NCBI GenBank assembly: GCA_963169175.1
Contig: CAUJFK010000114.1
Coordinates: 1 to 9,929 of the forward strand
Source: Acidobacteriota bacterium
GTDB lineage: Bacteria > Acidobacteriota > Blastocatellia > Pyrinomonadales > Pyrinomonadaceae
DNA: 9,929 nucleotides
Direction of reading: 5' to 3'
The notes beneath the pieces are model-generated. The model was not told the DNA's origin, did no database searches, and saw nothing but the letters and a program-made list of their open reading frames with translations. Within the stretch, counting starts at the first letter, position 1. Every line of letters starts with the position of its first letter. Of the stretch, positions 1 to 6,790 are shown in pieces. The position numbers and the translations under genes are program-made.

Positions 1-11
1 GGCAATGAATT

Positions 12-1505
12 ATGTTCCCCAAAGATCCTAATTTGGAAGCTGAATTTACATTCGAGTCCGAAAGGTCAGGCGTGGTTGAAGATCGGCCGTTTCAATTGCT
101 CGTGCTCGGTGACTGGACGGCCGACGGGGCCAAACGCGAACTCGGGAATCGGCGGCCGGTCGAGATCGACCGCGATAACTTCGACGATGTGATGAACGGC
201 CTGGGCGTGAATCTCGACCTTGATGTCGGCACAAGCAGGGCGGAACTTGATTTCACGTCGCTTGACGATTTTCACCCCGACGAGCTTTTTAAACGCGTAC
301 CTGTATTTGAGGAGTTACGCGGCCTGCGCAAACGCTTGCGAAATGCTGACACGTTCAATTCGGCTGCAAGGGAGGTTCGGGAATGGTCCGGATCACCAGT
401 ATCTGCGGATGGTGACAAGGCGATTGCGGGGCCCGAACCCGAAGCGGACAACCTGCTGGACGCGATCCTATCGAAGCCGGACGGTGGGGCGGCGGCGCCA
501 AAGCCGGCTATTTCATCCGATCTTTCAAGGCTGGTTGGTGATCTTGTTCGCCCGCATCTGGTCGCCGTTGATGAAAATGAGCAAGCGAGCATGGTCGCCG
601 CCGTTGATGAGGCGATTAGCGGGACAATGCGATCGGTCCTGCACGATCGGCGATTCCAGTCGCTAGAGGCGGCGTGGAGGGGACTTTTCTTTCTGGTTCG
701 CCGGGTAGAGACGGCATCGGACCTGAAGATCTATATTCTCGATGTATCAAAGGAAGAACTGGTAACAGATCTGAGGTCGGATGGCGGAACTAGTGCGGTC
801 GGAAGAATATTTGCCGCGGGCCATAACGGCGAGCCGTGGGCAGCCGTTGCCGGCAATTTCGCTTTTCTTCCTGATGTTGATGATGTTGCCGCGTTGATCA
901 GGATAGCGAAGGTATCGGCTGTATCGCGCACGCCATTTATCTCGCACATCAGGCCTGAAGTGATTGGTGTTCATTCGCTTGCTGATCAGGCTGATGCGGA
1001 CGGCTGGGACCTATCCGGAACGAGTGACGCGGGAAAATTGTGGACAGCGCTCCGCGGCCTGCCAGAATCACAATATCTCGGTCTTACAATGCCGCGGTTT
1101 CTAGCCCGCCTTCCATACGGAAGTGCGACCGAACCGTCGGAAACCTTTTCATTTGAGGAGTTTACGGAGTATGCGAATCATGATGGCTACCTGTGGGCCA
1201 ATAGCTGTTTTGCCGTATCCCTCCTGTTGGCGCAGAGCTATCGAGAGTTTGAATGGGAGTTTGGCCAGCGATTTGTTCAGGACATCGACGGCCTGCCGCT
1301 GCATATGTACAAAAGAGATGGGCAATCGGTTTACCAATCGTGCGCCGAGGTGCAACTTAGCCAAAATGCGGCGGAAGCTTTGATGGAATACGGCGTAATG
1401 CCCGTTGTTTCGTTCAAGAATATGGACCGTATTCGGCTCGGGCGCCTTCAGTCCGTGAGTGATCCGGTCACGGTGCTGAAAGGAGCTTGGTCACGATCCC
1501 TCTAG
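12..1505 (+). CDS. Type VI secretion sheath protein, TssB-TssC fusion lacking the TssC C-terminal region
   Basis: 497 aa, likely part of a contractile T6SS sheath or a sheath-related accessory. Residues about 25-115 resemble TssB/VipA: the RPFQLLVLGDW strand, then RPVEIDRDNFDDV and the DFHPDELFKRVP motif. A Gly/Ala/Pro-rich linker follows (about 130-165). From about 168 it is TssC/VipB-like: RRFQSLEAAWRGLFFLVRR, IYILDVSKEELVTDL, the APFI-like TPFISHIRPEVIG, YLGLTMPRFLARLPYG, GYLWANSCFAVSLLLA and a VVSFKNMDRIRLGRLQSV end block. A standard TssC continues for roughly another 100 residues or more after this block; here the protein stops. TssB plus full TssC would be about 650 aa, so this is a compact fusion, possibly like ImpC/ImpD-type paralogues (from memory). 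The start is fixed by an in-frame TGA at 6-8; the ribosome binding site would lie at the window edge. No other T6SS gene is visible, so partners would lie to the left. Family call is firm; sheath versus accessory role is uncertain. Confidence 0.85.
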   Translation: MFPKDPNLEAEFTFESERSGVVEDRPFQLLVLGDWTADGAKRELGNRRPVEIDRDNFDDVMNGLGVNLDLDVGTSRAELDFTSLDDFHPDELFKRVPVFEELRGLRKRLRNADTFNSAAREVREWSGSPVSADGDKAIAGPEPEADNLLDAILSKPDGGAAAPKPAISSDLSRLVGDLVRPHLVAVDENEQASMVAAVDEAISGTMRSVLHDRRFQSLEAAWRGLFFLVRRVETASDLKIYILDVSKEELVTDLRSDGGTSAVGRIFAAGHNGEPWAAVAGNFAFLPDVDDVAALIRIAKVSAVSRTPFISHIRPEVIGVHSLADQADADGWDLSGTSDAGKLWTALRGLPESQYLGLTMPRFLARLPYGSATEPSETFSFEEFTEYANHDGYLWANSCFAVSLLLAQSYREFEWEFGQRFVQDIDGLPLHMYKRDGQSVYQSCAEVQLSQNAAEALMEYGVMPVVSFKNMDRIRLGRLQSVSDPVTVLKGAWSRSL

Positions 1506-1574
1506 CAAAAGTGGATGTGTTAGGGGTAAAATATAAAATTTGCCCGTTGGGAGCGGGGAGTCTCACTTGTAAGA

Positions 1575-3473
1575 ATGTTCGACGAAAGGTTTGATGTGAT
1601 CGTGATCGGGGCTGGGCACGCGGGTTGTGAAGCGGCGTCGGCCTCGGCGCGCCTTGGGGCGGAAACGGCGTTGGTCACGATCAATCTTGATCTGATCGGC
1701 CAGATGTCGTGCAATCCGGCCATTGGCGGGATCGCTAAAGGCCATGTTGTCAGAGAGATAGACGCGCTCGGTGGAATTATGGGCCGGGTGATCGACCGGA
1801 CCGGTATCCAATTCAGGCTGCTCAACCGTTCGCGTGGGCCGGCCGTTCAGTCGCCGCGTGCTCAGGCCGACCGAAGCCTTTATCGCTCCGAGATGCGGCG
1901 GGTTTTGGAAGCAACGCCGGGCCTGACTTTGCGGCAAGGTGCCGTCGTTGCCCTAATTACTGAAAGCAGTAGAGTTATCGGCGTAGAATTGCAGGACTCG
2001 CGTCGCTTTGGGGCAAAATCCGTTGTGATCGCCACCGGAACTTTTCTAAATGGTACGATCCACACCGGTCGCCGGACTTTCTCTGCCGGCCGGGCGGGCG
2101 AACCGGCGTCGATCGAACTCGCGGAAGACCTGAAAGGACTCGGATTTCCCGTTGGCCGCCTAAAAACCGGTACCCCGCCGCGGCTCGACGGGCGGACGAT
2201 AGACTGGGATGCGTTCGAACCGCAGCCGCCTGATGTGCGGCCCGTAGCTTTTTCGTTCGCTACGGATAAGATCGAGCAGCCCCAGATCAGTTGTTCGATC
2301 GGGTACACGACGGAAAAAGTTCATCAGGCGATCCGCGATAACCTTCACCAATCGCCGCTCTATTCGGGCAAGATAAAGGGTATTGGCCCACGCTATTGCC
2401 CCTCGATCGAGGACAAGGTCGTTAAGTTTGCCGAGAAGGACCGACACCAGCTATTTCTTGAGCCTGAAGGACATAACACGCATGAGGTCTATTTGAACGG
2501 CTTCTCGACTTCGCTTCCTTCTGCTCTTCAGCTCGAATTGCTGCGGATGATCGACGGGTTTGAGTCGGTGCAGATAATCCGTCCGGGATATGCCATTGAG
2601 TATGATTTTGTCGATCCGCGTGAACTTAGCCCGACCATGGCAACTACGCGGATGGATGGCCTATTTTTGGCCGGACAGATCAACGGAACGACGGGTTATG
2701 AAGAAGCGGCATGTCAGGGATTGCTTGCCGGGATCAACGCGGCGCTAGCGATTCAAGGCCGTAAACCATTCACTCTTGGACGGGACGAGGCATATATCGG
2801 AGTTTTAGCCGATGACCTGATCCAGCATGGTGTTGATGAGCCGTACAGGCTTTTCACGTCAAGGGCCGAGGCGAGACTCACACTTCGCCATGACAACGCG
2901 GACCGGCGCTTGTCGCCAAAGGGACGTGAGATCGGGTTGGTCGGCGATCTGGATTGGGAAAGGTTTAGTTCACGGCGGGACCGCATTGCACATTTGCGAA
3001 ATGTGCTCGATGCGACGCGTTTCAAGCGGTCGTCCGTCGAATATGCCGGTATCTCGCAGGTGCTTGGTTGTGATCTGGGCGATTCTATAACTCTATCTCA
3101 GATTGCTATGCGGCAGGGTGTGAGCCCCGATCTGGTTCTGAGAATGGTGCCTGGCGAAGTGCGGAACGCTGTTAGCCTTACTGAACTTGAAACGGCTCTG
3201 GCCGATTCGCTTTATCGTGGATACATTGAAAAACAAAGGGTTGCGACCGCGCGTGTTGATCATCATGACACGCTGAAAGTGCCTGATTTGTTTGAGTTTG
3301 CGGTGATCGGCGGGCTGTCGAACGAAATGGTTGAACGGCTTGAGCGGGCAAGGCCGCAGACCTTTGCCCAGGTGCGGCGTATTCCGGGCCTGACACCCGC
3401 CGCAATCTCTTCCGTACTGGTCCACCTAACGGCGAAAGGCCCCGCGAATTGCGTCCAGAGCTCGCTTGCCTGA
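1575..3473 (+). CDS. mnmG: tRNA uridine-5-carboxymethylaminomethyl modification enzyme MnmG (GidA)
   Basis: 632 aa, normal full length. With MnmE, MnmG uses FAD, NADH and a folate one-carbon unit to install aminomethyl groups on C5 of U34 in tRNAs reading two-codon boxes. Visible: the FAD Rossmann motif GAGHAGCEAA (12-21); CNPAIGG with conserved Cys46; KTGTPPRLDG near 196-205; GPRYCPSIEDK with the second conserved Cys at 275; PGYAIEYDFVDPRELSPTM; the second nucleotide-binding block GQINGTTGYEEAACQG; TSRAEARLTLRHDNAD; and a C-terminal helical domain ending in a RIPGLTPAAISSVL helix, used for MnmE and tRNA binding. The start MFDERFDVIVIG fits family N-termini, although the GGGGAG at 1555-1560 lies 14 nt upstream, farther than usual. 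An AT-rich stretch at 1527-1540 could hold a -10 box, but no good -35 is seen. The spacing from the T6SS gene (69 nt) suggests separate transcription. rsmG (gidB), often next to mnmG and parA, is absent here. Confidence 0.97.
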   Translation: MFDERFDVIVIGAGHAGCEAASASARLGAETALVTINLDLIGQMSCNPAIGGIAKGHVVREIDALGGIMGRVIDRTGIQFRLLNRSRGPAVQSPRAQADRSLYRSEMRRVLEATPGLTLRQGAVVALITESSRVIGVELQDSRRFGAKSVVIATGTFLNGTIHTGRRTFSAGRAGEPASIELAEDLKGLGFPVGRLKTGTPPRLDGRTIDWDAFEPQPPDVRPVAFSFATDKIEQPQISCSIGYTTEKVHQAIRDNLHQSPLYSGKIKGIGPRYCPSIEDKVVKFAEKDRHQLFLEPEGHNTHEVYLNGFSTSLPSALQLELLRMIDGFESVQIIRPGYAIEYDFVDPRELSPTMATTRMDGLFLAGQINGTTGYEEAACQGLLAGINAALAIQGRKPFTLGRDEAYIGVLADDLIQHGVDEPYRLFTSRAEARLTLRHDNADRRLSPKGREIGLVGDLDWERFSSRRDRIAHLRNVLDATRFKRSSVEYAGISQVLGCDLGDSITLSQIAMRQGVSPDLVLRMVPGEVRNAVSLTELETALADSLYRGYIEKQRVATARVDHHDTLKVPDLFEFAVIGGLSNEMVERLERARPQTFAQVRRIPGLTPAAISSVLVHLTAKGPANCVQSSLA

Positions 3474-3548
3474 ACACTGATTCCCAAAGTCGCATTTGTC
3501 CAGGACTGAGCTGAAAAGCTTGTCTTTTCCATGCTTGATGCAAAGAAG

Positions 3549-3564
3549 TGTGGTACGTACCACA
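3549..3564. promoter_or_regulatory. Palindrome copy 1, probable diverged parS site or operator
   Basis: TGTGGTACGTACCACA is a perfect 16-bp inverted repeat. It has the length of the canonical parS TGTTTCACGTGAAACA and matches it at 10 of 16 positions: the outer TGT/ACA and the central ACGT. Positions 4-6 of each half-site differ (GGT for TTC). It lies 114 bp before parA, where ParB-binding or autoregulatory sites are often found. There is no U-tract after it, so it is not a terminator. ParB binding is inferred from position and architecture. Confidence 0.6.
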
Positions 3565-3587
3565 ATATCTGCACCCTGCTTGTTATT

Positions 3588-3603
3588 TGTGGTACGTACC
3601 ACA
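3588..3603. promoter_or_regulatory. Palindrome copy 2, probable diverged parS site or operator
   Basis: This is a second exact copy of the 16-bp palindrome at 3549-3564, with a centre-to-centre distance of 39 bp and only 23 bp between copies. It ends 59 bp before the parA start codon. Two identical perfect palindromes in a 189-bp spacer are far beyond chance and mark a dimer-bound protein site. ParB is the first candidate because its gene follows; a GntR-type or other repressor that recognises TGGT...ACCA half-sites is the alternative. Confidence 0.6.
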
Positions 3604-3662
3604 CATCGGACGCGTTTCGCCAAACTCGGTTGACGTGATAACTTAAATCCAGTGGAATTCTT

Positions 3663-4424
3663 ATGGGCCGGATCATAGCTATCGCAAACCAGAAAGGCGG
3701 CGTCGGAAAAACAACTTCGGCGATCAACCTGGCCGCGGCTCTTGCGCTCGAGAATCGGAAAGTCCTCCTTGTTGACGCTGATCCGCAGGGAAACGCGACT
3801 TCCGGCGCCGGCATAGCTCGCGCTGCCGACCGAAAAAACCTGTATCACAGCCTGATAACCGGCGAATCGCCCCGCGAATTGGTGCTCTCGACCGAGATCC
3901 CAACGCTCTGGGTGCTTCCGTCGGATAAGAATCTTGCCGGTATCGAGATCGAGTTGAGTGAATCGCAGGAACGAGCGACCGCTCTCCGAAGTGTCTTGGA
4001 ACAGATACGGGACTACTTCCACTTCATTATCATCGATTGCCCGCCGTCACTTGGAATTCTTACAGTAAATGGACTTACGGCGGCGGATTCGCTCATCGTA
4101 CCCGTGCAGTGCGAGTATTTTGCGCTCGAAGGTGTTACAGAATTGTTTGAGACGCTGACGCGGTTGAAACGCGAACTAAATCCCGCTTTGACCATAGAGG
4201 GCTTGTTGCTTACGATGTACGACGAGCGGACAAATCTCTCGGCGGCGGTGGCAAAGGACCTGCGTGATTTTTACGGTTCACAGGTCTTTAAGACCGTGAT
4301 CCCGCGCAACGTCCGGCTCGCTGAAGCTCCGAGTTATGGAAAACCCATCGTTCTTTACGATCCGCGGTCGCGTGGGGCTGAAGCATATAAACATCTCGCC
4401 CAGGAGGTAATTGGTAATGGTTAG
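3663..4424 (+). CDS. parA: Chromosome partitioning ATPase ParA (Soj)
   Basis: 253 aa, the compact size of chromosomal Soj/ParA without an N-terminal HTH. It is an ATP-switch protein that dimerises, coats the nucleoid, and is stimulated by ParB-parS complexes to move chromosome origins. The deviant Walker A KGGVGKTT spans 11-18, with the signature Lys11 and Lys16. DADPQGNAT follows at 38-46, and Walker B IIIDCPPSLG has Asp125. PVQCEYFALEGV and the C-terminal PRNVRLAEAPSYGKP block are typical of the family. Start ATG 3663 is supported by the standard MGRIIAIANQKGGVGKTT N-terminus; the Shine-Dalgarno is weak (GTGGA at 3652-3656). A TTGACG at 3630-3635 could be a -35 but lacks a convincing -10. 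The gene overlaps parB by 8 nt, so the two are translationally coupled. The palindromes at 3549-3603 just upstream could allow autoregulation. Confidence 0.97.
   Translation: MGRIIAIANQKGGVGKTTSAINLAAALALENRKVLLVDADPQGNATSGAGIARAADRKNLYHSLITGESPRELVLSTEIPTLWVLPSDKNLAGIEIELSESQERATALRSVLEQIRDYFHFIIIDCPPSLGILTVNGLTAADSLIVPVQCEYFALEGVTELFETLTRLKRELNPALTIEGLLLTMYDERTNLSAAVAKDLRDFYGSQVFKTVIPRNVRLAEAPSYGKPIVLYDPRSRGAEAYKHLAQEVIGNG
4402..4407 (+). promoter_or_regulatory. Shine-Dalgarno that fixes the parB start at ATG 4417
   Basis: AGGAGG lies inside the end of parA, 9 nt before ATG 4417. An in-frame TTG at 4411 would leave only 3 nt of spacing, so the ATG is preferred. Confidence 0.8.
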
Positions 4425-5271
4425 ACAACCGCTTGGCAGAGGGTTAAGCGCATTATTAGGCGACGAAAGACCGCCGGATTCGGTCGTTGAGTTGGGATTG
4501 GAGCAGATCGAGCCCAATTCAGAGCAGCCTCGAACCCGATTTGACGACGCGGCGCTGGATCAATTGGCACAGTCGATCTCGGCTAACGGCATTGTTCAGC
4601 CAATAGTTGTAAGAAAAAATGGGCCGAAATACCAGATAATTGCTGGAGAAAGGCGGTGGCGGGCAGCCCAGCGGGCCGGGTTGCGTAAAATACCGGTCGT
4701 CGTCCGCGAGGTGGCCGATGACAAACTTCTCGAACTGGCGCTGATCGAGAATATCCAGCGCGAAGAGCTAAATCCGGTTGAAGAGGCCCGTGCCTTTCGC
4801 AAACTGACCGATACCATCGGCCTAACGCAGGAAATGATCGCCGAGCGTGTCGGAAAAGAACGATCACTTATTGCCACATCGCTGCGATTGCTGAACTTAC
4901 CGAGCGAGGTGCTTGAATTGATCGAGGACGCTCGGTTGAGTGCCAGCCACGGCCGGGCGCTGCTGATGATAGGCGATCCCGCACTCCAGCGGCGTTTGGC
5001 AAAGACGATCGTCTCGATGGGACTTTCCGTGCGCGAGGCAGAACGTGCGGTGAAGCAGGCAATGCGGCCTGGCTCGCAAACCACTGGCAACAAACGGGTT
5101 AGTTCTAAACGCGATGCTAATTTGATCTCGGCGGAAACTAAAATGCGAAGGAAACTCAGCACGAATGTAAACATTCTTCCGTCGAAAAATGGCTCAGGCG
5201 GCAAGATCGAGATCGAGTACTACACAATGGATGATCTTGACCGAATATATCAGGCAATAATACAAGGCTAA
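4417..5271 (+). CDS. parB: Chromosome partitioning CTPase and centromere-binding protein ParB (Spo0J)
   Basis: 284 aa from ATG 4417. ParB binds parS, loads and slides as a CTP-dependent clamp, stimulates ParA, and recruits SMC in many bacteria. The N-terminal LGRGLSALLG (6-15) is the usual ParA-contacting motif. The CTP-binding motifs are present: QPR (37-39), GERRWRAAQ (77-85) and ENIQREELNPVEEA (111-124). The HTH covers about 136-160 and the C-terminal dimerisation segment GKIEIEYYTMDDLDRIYQAI ends the protein after a basic linker (about 225-265). Oddity: the recognition segment reads GKERSLIATSLRLL (146-159), whereas family members usually have GKSR..(V/I)AN.LRLL. Ser148 is Glu here and the near-invariant Asn154 is Thr, while Arg149 is kept. 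This may match the non-canonical palindromes upstream of parA. Start chosen by AGGAGG at 4402-4407; the gene overlaps the parA stop. selD follows after 21 nt. Confidence 0.96.
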   Translation: MVRQPLGRGLSALLGDERPPDSVVELGLEQIEPNSEQPRTRFDDAALDQLAQSISANGIVQPIVVRKNGPKYQIIAGERRWRAAQRAGLRKIPVVVREVADDKLLELALIENIQREELNPVEEARAFRKLTDTIGLTQEMIAERVGKERSLIATSLRLLNLPSEVLELIEDARLSASHGRALLMIGDPALQRRLAKTIVSMGLSVREAERAVKQAMRPGSQTTGNKRVSSKRDANLISAETKMRRKLSTNVNILPSKNGSGGKIEIEYYTMDDLDRIYQAIIQG

Positions 5272-5280
5272 GGCTTAGAT

Positions 5281-5287
5281 GGGAGGA
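5281..5287 (+). promoter_or_regulatory. Shine-Dalgarno that fixes the selD start at ATG 5293
   Basis: GGGAGGA ends 5 nt before ATG 5293 and is the best ribosome binding site in the window. No comparable site precedes the GTG at 5329 (the preceding bases are TGCCGGTTGA). This is strong evidence that translation begins upstream of the UGA codon. Confidence 0.88.
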
Positions 5288-5292
5288 ATTCG

Positions 5293-6306
5293 ATGCGTTT
5301 GACCGAAATGGTCTCGTGTGCCGGTTGAGTGGCGAAACTCGCTCCGGGAGACCTTGCTCAAGTTTTGAGCAAATTACCAGCACAGACGTCCGAAAATGTG
5401 ATCGTCGGGTTTGAAACTGCCGACGATGCGGGTGTTTTTCGCCTTAACGACACGACTGCGCTGGTCCAAACGGTCGATTTCTTCACGCCCGTTGCCGATG
5501 ATCCGGAGATATACGGCCAGGTCGCGGCCGTAAATTCGCTAAATGATGTTTACGCAATGGGCGGCACGCCTATAAGTGCTTTATCCATAGTGTGTTACCC
5601 ACAAAAGGGCGATTGGGATGTGCTCGGCAAGATCTTGCTCGGCGGCCAAAAGGCGATGAACGAAGACGGTGTCGTCGTGATCGGCGGGCACTCGGTGGAC
5701 GATGCGGAGATGAAGTTTGGCTACGCTGTAACCGGGGTTATCGACCCGAACGCGGTGATCCGCAACAGCGGTGCGCGGGCAGGTGATATTCTTATCCTGA
5801 CAAAGCCGATCGGGACTGGTGCGATAAACACCGCGGTCAAAAAAGGCGTGGCCCGCGAGGCGACAGTCCAGGCGGCGATCGAGGCAATGACGTCTTCGTC
5901 TGCTGCCGCATCTAAAGCTATGCGGGCCGCCGGCACACACGCGTGTACCGATATTACTGGCTTTGGCCTGCTAGGGCATGCATTTGAGATGGCGAAAGCG
6001 AGCCGCGTAACGCTTGAGATAGATTCGGCAGCCGTGCCATTACTGCCCGAGGTTCTGGACCTGATCGCAGACGGCATGCTTACTCGCGGCGACAAGAATA
6101 ACCGGGTTTATGTAGGCGAGACGGTTGGATTTTCCCCCACGGTCTCACACGAAATGCAAAGTGCTCTTTTTGACCCGCAAACAGCGGGCGGACTTCTGAT
6201 AAGCTTAGATGAGAGCGGTGCCAATAGCTTTTTAGAGATGGTTCCGGCGGCGAAGCGGATCGGTCGGGTGACCGGAATGGGTTCTACGCTTATCAACGTA
6301 AGTTAG
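5293..6306 (+). CDS. selD: Selenide, water dikinase SelD, a selenoprotein with Sec at residue 12
   Basis: SelD makes selenophosphate from selenide and ATP (giving AMP and phosphate), the selenium donor for Sec-tRNA and for 2-selenouridine in tRNA. Read from ATG 5293 with UGA as Sec (U), it is 337 aa, close to the roughly 345 aa of E. coli SelD. The N-terminus RLTEMVSCAGUVAKLAP aligns with the E. coli segment RLTQYSHGAGCGCKISP (recalled), putting U12 on catalytic Cys17 and keeping the catalytic Lys at residue 15. Further AIRS/PurM-family motifs: GFETADDAGVF, QTVDFFTPVADDP, AAVNSLNDVYAMGG, GGHSVDDAEMKFGYAVTG, LTKPIGTGAI, CTDITGFGLLGHAFEMA and DPQTAGGLLISL. A conventional call would start at GTG 5329, immediately after the UGA, losing the active site. 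A SECIS candidate lies at 5354-5372. The gene sits 21 nt after parB and 29 nt before the tat genes, so it is probably co-transcribed with them. Sec-containing SelD is known in other bacteria and archaea. Confidence 0.93.
5326..5328 (+). other. UGA codon read as selenocysteine in selD
   Basis: In-frame TGA, codon 12 of selD, between GCC GGT and GTG GCG AAA. Coding similarity to SelD is continuous on both sides, and the position is the family's Cys/Sec active-site residue. A sequencing error or nonsense mutation would have to hit exactly this codon, so recoding is the better explanation. Confidence 0.9.
5354..5372 (+). promoter_or_regulatory. Candidate bacterial SECIS hairpin in selD
   Basis: TTGCTCAA, loop GTT, TTGAGCAA: a perfect 8-bp stem inside the coding sequence, starting 25 nt after the Sec UGA and with its loop beginning 33 nt after it. 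Bacterial SECIS elements recognised by SelB lie just downstream of the UGA, with a short apical loop carrying a G in its first two positions; from memory the accepted UGA-to-loop distance is about 16-37 nt. The geometry fits. Function is inferred, not shown. Confidence 0.65.
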
Positions 6307-6335
6307 GCAGATACAGGGGTTAGAGGTAAACGCAG

Positions 6336-6746
6336 TTGTTTTTATTCATTTTCGAATCGATAGGAACGTCAGAGCTGATCCTGATCGGCATAATTGCCCT
6401 GATCTTTCTCGGCCCGCGAAGGCTCCCGGAATTGGCACGAAAACTTGGAAAAATAATGGCCGATCTTCGGAACACGACCAATGAGTTCAAGGATACGTGG
6501 GAACGGGAGGTCAACTTTGAAGAGGAAACAAAGGCATTTCGGATGGACGATATCGATGAAAAGACGGAACCTCGGGCGTTAGCTCCGACTGTTCAGACTA
6601 CTTCCGCGATCTCCGCCCCGGCCGTCAAAGAAATCGACGCATCCCATTTCGACGAAGCTGTCCCCGCGAACCAAAATGGGTCTGAAGCTGCCGCAAATAC
6701 CGAACCAGCAGACAGCGCGCTGTCGGAGAAAAGAGACTGGCTTTGA
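6336..6746 (+). CDS. tatB: Twin-arginine translocase TatA/TatB-family subunit, TatB-like
   Basis: 136 aa, starting at TTG 6336 behind AGAGGT (6322-6327, 8 nt spacing). A single N-terminal membrane helix (about 12-25, SELILIGIIALIFL) is followed by the GP hinge (26-27) and an amphipathic helix RRLPELARKLGKIMADLRNTTNEFK. A charged, Ala/Pro/Glu-rich disordered tail runs from about 65 to the end. In the Tat pathway these proteins work with TatC to recognise and move folded proteins with RR signal peptides. The LGPRRLP hinge, Glu13 in the membrane helix, and the EREVNFEEE segment after the amphipathic helix resemble TatB more than TatA (which usually has FGPKKLPE), but the A/B split is unreliable outside proteobacteria. 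tatC follows after 44 nt. If only one such subunit exists in the genome it could serve both roles. Family call is firm; the B assignment is moderate. Confidence 0.85.
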   Translation: MFLFIFESIGTSELILIGIIALIFLGPRRLPELARKLGKIMADLRNTTNEFKDTWEREVNFEEETKAFRMDDIDEKTEPRALAPTVQTTSAISAPAVKEIDASHFDEAVPANQNGSEAAANTEPADSALSEKRDWL

Positions 6747-6790
6747 GCACTTGAGTTGGGGGCAAAGATCACGCCCGAAACGCACTTGGA

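Noticed and set aside
220..666. Plus-strand 148-codon open frame inside the T6SS gene
   Set aside because: An out-of-frame shadow: Arg/Ser-rich translation without motifs, while the main frame has clear TssB/TssC similarity.
3549..3603. Paired palindromes as a terminator or CRISPR-like array
   Set aside because: No T-tract follows either copy, and two copies with one short spacer do not form an array.
3426..4022. Minus-strand open frame of 198 codons, and an overlapping one at 3263-3814 (183 codons)
   Set aside because: They lie antisense to mnmG and parA and run through the palindrome spacer. They show no recognisable domain, and the sense-strand genes are unambiguous.
5326..5328. UGA as a nonsense mutation making selD a pseudogene
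   Set aside because: It sits precisely on the family's Cys/Sec position, the rest of the gene is intact, and a SECIS-like hairpin follows.
5326..5341. Short stem TGAGT/ACTCG around the UGA as the SECIS
   Set aside because: It includes the UGA itself, has only 4-5 pairs, and lacks the usual spacing from the UGA. The 8-bp hairpin at 5354-5372 is better.
5581..5589. TTATCCATA in selD as a DnaA box
   Set aside because: A single imperfect match inside coding sequence; no cluster and no AT-rich unwinding region nearby.
5329..6306. selD starting at GTG 5329
   Set aside because: No ribosome binding site, starts directly after the UGA, and lacks the conserved N-terminus and catalytic residue that are encoded just upstream in the same frame.
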